Shown here one piece after another: positions 56,601 to 64,000 of a DNA stretch of 64,000 bases (the stretch's first letter is position 1; each line of letters begins with the position of its first letter). The stretch is from Beroe forskalii (Eukaryota; Ctenophora; Nuda; Beroida; Beroidae). The stretch is taken from NCBI GenBank assembly GCA_011033025.1, contig WFMF01000443.1, positions 1 through 64,000 of the forward strand, read 5' to 3'. The translations under genes were made by a program, and so were the position numbers. The notes under the pieces were generated by a model. The model did no database searches. It saw nothing but the letters and a program-made list of their open reading frames with translations, and had not been told where the DNA came from.

Positions 56601-59600
56601 ACTGTCTTCGTAATTTGCTACACCTTTATTTGACTCAATTAAATAGTATACTTTTGTAAGCCTTAAATTGCTCTTTTAATAATGGTCAATTTGTAAACTT
56701 CAGTTACTACTGGTATCGCCAACTCAGCATTGATTATTGACCGACTTATGCCATAGTTTTATGAAAACATTATAATGAATAATTTTCTTTATTCTCTTCT
56801 TAGCTCAGCGAAGTGAAACGAACTTTTTCTGAAATTCAATTAATTTCGTCAAATCTTCAACGTCATCATCAGAAAATCTGACAATGATATAGAATTAACT
56901 TAATTAAATGAAAAATGAAAAATCATAAAATTAGAAAATGAAAATTCAGAAATTCGAAAATTGCTAAAAAATAAAATAAATAAATAAATAAATTAGATAA
57001 ATTAATGTGGAAATCTCAGAAACTAATCGTAAAAATTATAGAGTACAAAATACATAATTCAAGTTTATGATACCAAGCGTAAATTATACAGCCTAACATA
57101 TATACAGCCTAACATCCTAATCGGTTGACATGGATGTATCGGCATGGTGGCGTTTACATCACAATACAATACTAGCTTACTAAAAAACGGAGCGAGATAA
57201 CTAGTTCATGAGATACCTTTGTAGCAATTTGCATTCTTCCTTGTCATTTATCTCGGGTTTTTCATTAAATATGTAATACGCTTCATAAACTTTACATAAA
57301 ATTGTATTCGATTAATAATTAATAATTCAAAACTTGAATTCGGTGTCACACCATTATGGTATTGTCTATGATGAACAGCCATGGCTTCATCCCTATTGCT
57401 AGTAGTCTCAGGGTGTGTAGCGTACCATAAGTGTTCTGTGAGACGGTCATGAAGTGACCTAGATCTCTCGCCAACGTATTGTTGTTTGCAAATGTTACAT
57501 GTAATACGGTACACTGGGTACAGGGTACATTATAGCGCAGTTCACCCCCTATGGCAGTTTTGGGCAGATACCACAGTTTGTTATGATACACTGTTTCTTG
57601 TCATGAGGTCGTGAACTGCAAAACAGCTCGCTGAGCTTCTTGCTTGGGATGAAGATGACGTTGATAGGTAGGTCCAGTTTCCTCACAAATTTCACGATCT
57701 CTGCTGAAACAGTCTCAGAGATGTAGGGAAGCTTCAGGACAAAAAACCCGAGATAAATGACAAGGAAGAATGCAAATTGCTACAAAGGTATCTCGTGAAC
57801 TAGTTATCTCGCTCCGTTTTTAGTAAGCTAGTATTGTATTGTGATGTAACCGCCACCATGCCGATACATCCATGTCGACCGATTAGGATGTTAGGCTGTA
57901 CATATGTTAGGCTGTATAATTTATGCTCGGTATCATAAACTTGAATTTTGTATTTTGTACTCTATAATTTTTTCGACTAGTTTCTGAGATTTCCACATTA
58001 ATTTAAATAAATAAATAAATATTGGCAATTATAAAGCACTTCTTTTAAGCAAGCTTCCACGCAGAAGTACTGGAACAAAATCGAACTAAGAACAATAAGA
58101 TAAAATAAGTTAAGGTATCCTACGTGACAAATTTTAAAAGTTATCTACTGTAATTTATTTATTTATTTTATTTTTTAGCAATTTTCGAATTTCCGAATTT
58201 TCATTTTCTAATTTTATGATTTTTCATTTTTCATTTAATAAAGTTAATTCTATATCATTGTCAGATTTCCTGATGACGTTGAAGATTCGACGAAATTAAT
58301 TGAATTTCAGAAAAAGTTCGTTTCACTTTGCTGAATTAAGAAGAGAATAAAGAAAATTATTCATTCTATTATGTGGCTCATAAACAATTATCCGATATTT
58401 CAGTTAAGTTTATGAAAACATTGCATCTGAAATATCCTCTGTTGTTCAAGAGTTCAAGTTATGTCCATTTTCCATCTTGAGATCTTCAATTTGAAGTTAA
58501 GGAATCGTCATATTTTCAAAAAATACAGCACAGCATTTAACAGTAGTAGCACAATAGAAAGCACTCACATAGAACTGATTTTAACCTGCACATTCACAAA
58601 AATTGGTTTCCATAGCAACAATGCCTCTTTTCTACCTTTTGCCTTTGTTTTTCTTGATAATTTCTTGGCAGGCTCAAATTTAATTGTGGACGGGAGCACA
58701 AACAAACATTATTCACATGTCAATTCATTTTATATTAAAAACTAGCAGGCCCATTGGGCCTGCTAATACAAAGCTCACTCGGCACTGCTAGGCAGCACCT
58801 CATTCACAAATTTCAGCCATTGCTATTCGAGTCTATTCAAAAGTGTGAAAAACTTTTTATTGCATCAAAAAATTCGAATCAGAACCAAAGTAACAGGTTC
58901 AGGGGAATAGCATAACAAAATAAGCAAAGCAAGAAATGAAATTCACACACTTCACATGTAACCATAGTGAACGTGAGCACTTTCCACACTCTGCACATGC
59001 ATGCCGACACAAACCTATACACACATCGACACAGTGCCCACACACACATTTTCTCATTCTAATCTATGATGCCGACACAATAACCCACACACACGCCGAC
59101 ACAAAACCCATACACTCAATTCATTTTATATTCAAGACTAGCAGGCCCGTTGGGCCTGCAAATACACAGCTCACTTGGTGCTGCTATGCAGCACCTCGTT
59201 CGCAAATTTCAAACCCCACGATTCAAATTTATTGAATATTTTTACCGCATCAAAAACTTTCGATCAAATCAAAAGTTACGGATCTACGAAATCAACACAG
59301 TCTTAATCATAACTGATCGGGCACGTAATTAATCTGCACATGCAATTTCCCCCATTGCGCGTGCGTTGCCATGGGGCGTGACGTAAAAAAAACACAATCT
59401 GCAACTTTATAAGTAAGAAAATCTATGTGTAATAATATATTTAAAATATGATAGTATACTTGTATACTTAGGCAATTGTACCTGAGGTAAGTCAATGACT
59501 GTAATTTTCTCCTTATCATCGATCATTATGTTGAACTCATTGAAATCTCCGTGAATAAGCCCCATCTGAGCAAGTCTCACAATAAGCTGCATGAGCCTTG

Positions 59601-61669
59601 TGTATACCTGAGTAATAGTGAAATTGTTCATCCATTTTTATCCATTGGTGAGGCAAAGGCTATAGGTATCTAATAATACTAATAACGTACAGGTGTACAG
59701 ATTACATGATGCTACAAGTTATGCCTTTTTTATATTTTTTTCCTTTCACTTTTTTGGGACTGACAGGCCAACCTTCCTAAAGGTCTGAAAGGTGTAGAAA
59801 AACTTTAAATCATTATATACTAGAAGACTCATAATTAATGACACATCAGTTCAAAATACTTTATACTACAGTAGCTGAGGGCAAGGTCGTGTACCCATCA
59901 TTGTCCAGAAGTTTTCTCGACTGTTTTCCGTAGTTTAGACCGTGCAGAAGAAAACTTTCCGCATGCTGTTCGATGAATCGACATCAGGAGGGGTGATATG
60001 GCCATGCCCATTTTTACCCTTCAGCTGTGTTATGAGACCAGATTATTTCGACTTCTGATGGTCACAGAGACTTCGGAAATGAACCAAAGTGTCTATCTCA
60101 TCAAAAGGAACAACTTTTTCTCTGACAACTTTTTGTCAGATAATTAGTTAATTGGACTAATTAACTAATTGGACGATTTTCAAAAATTCCACGGTTTGAG
60201 TGGTAAGGAACAGGGGCAGTCACCTGCTTTTCTGCTTGTAAACAGTGGTGATCCTGGCTCTGCAACCAGTTCTGAAGAGAGCACACTTCTAGTAGGGAGG
60301 GGCAGCCTTTCTTGGCATTGGCTTCAAATCAAGTGCAGTGGAGGCATCATAAGCAAGGTGCTTCTCTGGGGGAGGCAGTTGCAAAAGCTTTCATTTGTTA
60401 CAGCTTTCCTCTTCAGTTCCTGCTTCCACAAGTAGACCGTGGAGGCGGCTCTCTGGGCACCATAGTTGGAGTAGTCTAAATCATGAACAGGGGCAGCCAC
60501 CTGCTTGAAAACATCGGTGATCCTGACTCAGCAATCAGTTACGAAGAGAACACACTAAACACTTCCTTTAGTGAGGAGGGGGAAGACAGTTGCCACAGCT
60601 TTCCTCTTATCCTAGCTCTGCTGAAGAGGGTACACTTCCAGTAGTAACTGTCAAAATATGTCAGAACAGCAAAGATCAATCACAGAGACTTTTAATAGTC
60701 AAACATTGTTGGACAAAGGTTCTTCAAATCTTTGAAAATTGCCCAATTAGTTAATTGATCAATTAACTTATTATCTGACAAAAAAGTTGTCAGATAAAAC
60801 GTTGTTCCTTTTGATGAGATAGACACTTTGGTTCAATTCTGAAGTCTCTATGACCATCAGAAGTTGAAAAATCTGGTCTCATAACACAGCTGAAGGGTAA
60901 AATTGGGCGTGGCCATATCACCCCTCCTGACGTCGATTCATCGAAAGTCTAAAGTAACAAAAACCCCGCGAGAAAAAATACTGGACAATTATGGGTACAG
61001 GACCTTGCCCTCAGCTACTGTAGTATCATTATCCCAGAAGTTTGTTACCTTAGCTGTATTGGTGATCTTTCGGACTTGAGCAAGGGGATAACCAGGGATA
61101 AGTTTCATAACAATGGCATGTCTATTCCATGACAATGGCTCTGGAACTGGGTATCCCCTGTCATGTAATGCCTGCAGAAAAGAAAACTCTCGCTCTGCAG
61201 CTAACCTTGATAAGTATAACCATGAAGCATTTTTCCGTTTTTTCAAATAGTCTCTCTTTTCTTTCACTTTTCGAAAACAAATTCTACCAAGTCGATGTAA
61301 TTTCAGAACATACTGTGAACCATCTTCTGATGCAGCTATGTAAATGTCAGATTCTTTACCAACTCCTATTTTATTACCAATGGAATATATGACACTTTGA
61401 TTGCTCAATGATCGTAATGCAAGATAATCATATCCTGCATAGGTCAAATGATAACCCCTAATACCATTCTTGTGATCATATCTGATCAATTTGTACTGAA
61501 CAAGGTCTCTTAATATCTTGAAACAGCCTCCATGTCTCAAATTGGCAATTGATGAAATAAGTTCACATGGCACAACCTCATGATTCTTCATTCCCATTTC
61601 TAAAGATACAAGGCATCTAAATTCTTCCCTTGATAGATAACGTAGTTGACGAACATCAAATTTCACCAT
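53469..61669 (-). CDS. RIOK2: RIO kinase 2 (serine/threonine kinase/ATPase), six coding exons
   Basis: Atypical kinase/ATPase of the RIO family; in animals and yeast it binds pre-40S particles in the cytoplasm and supports late 18S rRNA and small-subunit maturation. Exons read on the minus strand are 61669-61049, 59607-59482, 55959-55840, 54430-54314, 54191 to about 53829, and 53639-53469, giving about 505 residues (human protein 552). The product has the N-terminal winged-helix domain (about 1-92), the nucleotide loop GVGKESDIY (102-110), lysine 123 in LKLHRLG, the catalytic loop HGDFNEFN with Asp228, and the metal-binding Asp246 in VIDLPQ, all at the positions known for this family. An acidic Ser/Glu-rich segment and a basic Lys/Arg tail follow. 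All junctions are GT-AG and in phase except exon 5 to 6. The start ATG at 61669 matches the family N-terminus. Assignment is secure; the last exon differs from the partial copy by one base. Confidence 0.95.
53814..54191 (-). CDS. RIOK2: RIOK2 exon 5: acidic linker
   Basis: Starts after an ACTTTCAG acceptor with [12 protein letters not shown] and continues through a Ser/Glu/Asp-rich disordered stretch to the conserved [20 protein letters not shown] block. An in-frame stop lies at 53814-53816. No GT donor in the right phase is visible before it. The joined product needs a splice at the CTGAG at 53824-53828, which is repeated at the start of exon 6, so the exact 3' end of this exon is unresolved. 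Confidence 0.85.
   Translation of the reverse strand, partial: NFDWNGIGADSDSSSEGEEESFGEEEDECGSSGECGSSDECSSENEECFSENEVSGGVTNLVLDSPDEEGEGATAEDCNTAVDDQGSGEDGSNANTSYLPYRDKDNHKKAAHQFKAYQKSNLSYI
54314..54430 (-). CDS. RIOK2: RIOK2 exon 4: end of RIO domain
   Basis: Thirty-nine codons in phase 0, from [15 protein letters not shown] to ENDEE, after the acceptor GTCACCAG and before the donor GTAAGT. The [13 protein letters not shown] stretch is the counterpart of the conserved DVEVSASG segment of human RIOK2. This is the first RIOK2 exon that is also present in the left inverted copy. Confidence 0.92.
55840..55959 (-). CDS. RIOK2: RIOK2 exon 3: C-lobe of the kinase domain
   Basis: Forty codons in phase 0, flanked by GATGCAG on the acceptor side and GTAAGTG on the donor side. 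It begins with [20 protein letters not shown], which corresponds to the segment after the metal-binding loop in other RIOK2 proteins, and ends FLAD. It has no start codon of its own role; the ATG is internal. Confidence 0.92.
56768..57740 (-). mobile_element. Penelope-like element, C-terminal GIY-YIG fragment
   Basis: Read on the minus strand from 57740 the frames encode a segment ending [15 protein letters not shown] and [10 protein letters not shown], then, after frameshifts, [43 protein letters not shown] and finally [20 protein letters not shown] with a stop near 57177. This is the linker with Cys motifs followed by the GIY-YIG endonuclease typical of Penelope-like retroelements. The reverse transcriptase is missing and the frame is broken by a stop after GICPKLP and by shifts. 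It lies in RIOK2 intron 2, in the same direction as the gene. Confidence 0.85.
57741..58362 (+). mobile_element. Penelope-like element 3' end, inverted second copy
   Basis: Starts inside the codons for [17 protein letters not shown] and continues through the same 3' untranslated region as the minus-strand copy at 56768-57240, in opposite orientation. It contains an extra segment of about 130 bp at 58020-58150. The two copies meet head to head at about 57740. Confidence 0.8.
58742..59137 (-). mobile_element. Helitron-like element (family C), first of a tandem pair
   Basis: Begins CTAGCAGGCCCATTGGGCC; on the minus strand this is a hairpin abutting CTAG and then T. The next copy at 59138 starts with the same hairpin and both are preceded by TCAATTCATTTTATATT, so the two are arranged head to tail with a period of about 396 bp. 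Contains CACACA-rich stretches. Confidence 0.45.
59138..59340 (-). mobile_element. Helitron-like element (family C), second of the pair
   Basis: Same hairpin start (CTAGCAGGCCCGTTGGGCC) and the same GCTCACTTGGTGCTGCTATG segment as the neighbouring copy. Other members or fragments lie near 13930, 40614 (opposite orientation), 56290-56600 and 61806-62030. Confidence 0.45.
59482..59607 (-). CDS. RIOK2: RIOK2 exon 2: catalytic loop
   Basis: Forty-two codons in phase 0, after an acceptor reading TTACTCAG and ending CCTCAG before GTACAA. It encodes the catalytic loop HGDFNEFN and the metal-binding IDLPQ motif of RIO kinases (IDFPQ in human). The joined reading frame with exon 1 matches the family without gaps. 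Confidence 0.94.
59866..61023. mobile_element. TA-flanked MITE filling RIOK2 intron 1
   Basis: 1158 bp with inverted ends CTACAGTAGCTGAGGGCAAG, flanked on both sides by TA, as expected for Tc1/mariner-type elements. The inverted arms extend about 280 bp each with indels. It makes up about 80 percent of the 1441-bp intron. No transposase is encoded. Confidence 0.75.
61049..61669 (-). CDS. RIOK2: RIOK2 exon 1: winged helix and start of RIO domain
   Basis: This exon supplies 207 codons, from the initiator ATG to the donor after AAG (GCTAAG followed by GTAACA). It contains the Rio2 N-terminal winged-helix domain with [12 protein letters not shown], the phosphate loop, the catalytic lysine 123 and the hinge region around [10 protein letters not shown]. 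The exon ends in phase 0, only 25 bases from the edge of a MITE. Confidence 0.95.
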
Positions 61670-61805
61670 AACTTTGATGCCTCAATTAGTTAATATTAGT
61701 ATCCAGTATCATTAGTTGTTACATAAAGGAATATATTATGATAATTGATAAAGTTTATAACTTTGCAATGCTATGGTGTAAAGTGCTATGTTAACTTTAT
61801 CAAAA

Positions 61806-62040
61806 ACAAACAGGCCCAATGAGCCTTCTAATACACAGCTCACTTAGCAATGCTAAACAGCACCTCATTCACAAATTTCGACCAAAACAATTCATGTTAA
61901 TGAAAAATTCTTATCAGAAACAGAGGTACAGTTTCGTGGTACTTACAAAACCATGACAAAAAATGAAAATAGCACACTTCAAATGTTGTCATGAGCACTT
62001 TTTGCACTCTATACATGCATGCTGACAAAAATCCATACAC
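61806..62040 (-). mobile_element. Helitron-like family C fragment, upstream of RIOK2
   Basis: Degenerate member of the family at 58742, recognised by CAGGCCCAATGAGCC, then TACACAGCTCACTTAGC and CACCTCATTCACAAATTTC. It lies about 140 bp upstream of the RIOK2 start codon. Confidence 0.4.
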
Positions 62041-62829
62041 ACATAATTCAATTAAACAAAATTTCAATTAAACAAAATTTCAACATTTTACAACTATACA
62101 GACCAGCATTATCACAATTGATTTAATTGCAATGCAAATTGAATTAAAACAGCTGATGAAAAACTTGCAAATTACTGCATTGATAAAAAGAACCAAATCA
62201 ACATACTTCATATAGGTTCATACAACTTTTTAAAAATAGATAAGAAATAAGATATATAGGTACCTATGTAAGCAAATAAATAAATACTTGCTTGGTAAAC
62301 ATTGCTATTCATTGATAAAAGAAAAGTAGGATATTGATCAATATGTTACTAATAACAACTTAAAAATGCAGTTAGGCAGTACAAAAGGGAGCATTCTTTA
62401 AAATTTCATGGATATATCAGTAAGAGAGTTGTGTTGCTGTTGTGGGAAATGCCTGTCAGGTGACTTGAGCATCACCTTTGGTCCAACAAAATAATTCTTA
62501 AAATTTCAACAGATTGGGTTTTATTGAATATAAAATACTCACGGAAGTACTGACTTAAAATAAACAATTAGAGTATTCTTTTTTCAGTATAGAAACTGGT
62601 AGGGAGAGTAAACTCCAGGCAGCAAATAGTGAAGTTAAAAATCATATGTAAAAGAATAATAATAATATATATAAAAGAAGACTGTATTTGTTCTAGAAAG
62701 AAAGATATTTAACCAAATATTTTACATGATATTGTATTATATGACTCTATTACTCATGTTACTCACATAATTTAGAGGATAGAAAATCGTCCAGAATAAG
62801 TTATAATGGATGTCATTTTGGAATTAATT

Positions 62830-64000
62830 GGGATTCCCTCCCTGGCCAGGGAGGTAACCCCCCGCGGTAATAAAAAAAAACTGGCCAGGGGTATAAGTTA
62901 GAGATTTGAGTGTCACAGGGTGATATAATATATAATAATATATAATATACTAGCGTTTGCCCGCGAAGATTCGCGGAAACAATCAACCCGATACCTTTGG
63001 TTCAACTTGTATCCAGCAGCCAACAGCTACTTGCTCCATGACCTCATCTTGGAATTTGTAAAGTAATTGGATTACCATTACCGCTTGCCGAGGATTACAG
63101 ATATTCGCGGAAATGGAGCGCACAACATACTTTGTAATTTGAGATCACCTATATAGTATTGCCTTTCCATAGCATATATTAGCATTAGTAAACACATGAT
63201 ATTTATTATGCAAATAACTAATTAACGGATGGTCCAATTCAAATTTTCTTTAAATAGTAATAAGCTCCTTAATTGGGAGAAGATTTTCCCGAAAAAAACG
63301 ATCAAAAATATCAAATGCACTTCTTAAATAGTCATTTTACACAGACAGACAGACAGATGCACGAACACTCTGAAATTATTAATATAGATACATGATAATT
63401 GGGAGCAAATTTAAAACGATGAGATGTCAAGAACGGGAAATGGTAGAGCCATGATCAAGGTCAGGTTTTGTTGATCTAAGATGGGAAAATGTTATAGGCT
63501 ATAAGAGAAGTTCTGGTGACGTCATTTTTCACGTCACTATGACGTCATCAACTTAGCGAAATTTTATTGCTTTTTAGCGAAAATAGGCCATTTTTGAGTA
63601 CATTTTTCACCAAGAAGGAAAGGCGATAGCTCAAAAATTTTGGAAAATCGTTAGTTGGAAATTTAAAGAGCTTTCAGAAAATCATACGGATCATTAGGCT
63701 ATCTCGATTTTTCATCGAGATATACACGATTTCTAAGATGCGGTGGAAAAATCGATTTCAAATTATAGGACAAAAGCGTAAGCAGTGATATGTCAAGAAC
63801 TGCGGCTTATCTTGAGATGAGACCGGTCAAAGTATGTTGATGTTCTACTAAAGGCGGAATTGTCTTATAAGCTATATGGGAAGTTGATTTGAGCTTATTT
63901 GGGTGCTGTGATGACGTCATCAAAATCGCTTAAAACCACTAAAATAACGTATTTTGCGATAAAATGCTATTTTGCGCTTCTCAAAGAGTTTTATCGGATT
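62830..64000. repeat. Inverted partner of 11890-12660, with Helitron inside
   Basis: Non-coding repeat upstream of RIOK2. It runs off the window edge. Contains two ATGACGTCAT motifs, which match the CRE palindrome, but as part of a repeat this is not evidence of regulation. Confidence 0.75.
62950..63388 (-). mobile_element. Non-autonomous Helitron (family A), copy 3
   Basis: 439 bp with the same ends. The flanking repeat occurs without the insertion in inverted orientation at about 12500-12545, so the window holds both filled and empty sites. Confidence 0.85.

Noticed and set aside
60169..60435. 88-codon open frame inside RIOK2 intron 1
   Set aside because: Lies in the central part of a non-autonomous MITE and has no similarity to a transposase.
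63495..63560. CRE-like ATGACGTCAT sites upstream of RIOK2
   Set aside because: They belong to an interspersed repeat that also occurs at 11.9-12.4 kb, far from any RIOK2 promoter.

Overview
Eukaryotic, almost certainly invertebrate-animal, nuclear DNA: AT-rich, with spliced genes, GT-AG introns and dense transposable elements. No bacterial gene organisation is present. The species cannot be named from the sequence. Only two multi-exon loci have good protein evidence. The first is RIOK2 (RIO kinase 2, late 40S ribosome maturation), complete on the minus strand at about 53.47-61.67 kb in six exons. The second is an unrecognised plus-strand gene at about 18.69-45.0 kb. It encodes a disordered, octapeptide-repeat N-terminal part followed by a charged coiled-coil part.

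Layout: 0-2.3 kb is non-coding with degenerate motif repeats. 2.32-10.35 kb is one arm of a large inverted duplication whose partner is at 47.75-54.59 kb; the left arm carries only RIOK2 exons 4-6. 10.3-15.7 kb holds small mobile elements, including a TA-flanked MITE and several perfect palindromes. 15.68-16.90 kb is a 13-bp minisatellite. From 18.7 kb the coiled-coil gene begins. Its octapeptide exon lies in a segment duplicated in direct orientation (19.49-26.37 kb and 27.40-31.68 kb), and each copy also carries a second conserved reading frame. A nearly G-free pyrimidine array (31.99-34.82 kb) runs into the acceptor of the next exon, and a 16-bp minisatellite (34.96-37.70 kb) fills the following intron. 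38.03-43.24 kb is a long-TIR composite holding LINE fragments and foldback palindromes; four more coiled-coil exons follow at 43.3-45.0 kb. 45.0-47.75 kb is repeats. In the RIOK2 locus intron 1 is almost entirely a MITE, and intron 2 contains two head-to-head Penelope-like fragments and Helitron-like ends.

The most notable items are the duplicated phase-symmetric exon that differs by exactly 13 repeat units between copies, a 36-residue exon enclosed by two giant minisatellites, a self-contained ORF1-only LINE-derived insertion with target-site duplication, a Helitron with an empty-site counterpart in the same window, and a one-base difference that changes the C-terminus of RIOK2 between the full gene and its partial copy. 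Some homopolymer-rich stretches (21.9-22.9 kb, 26.8-27.4 kb) and the large duplications could in part reflect assembly problems; this is stated where relevant.
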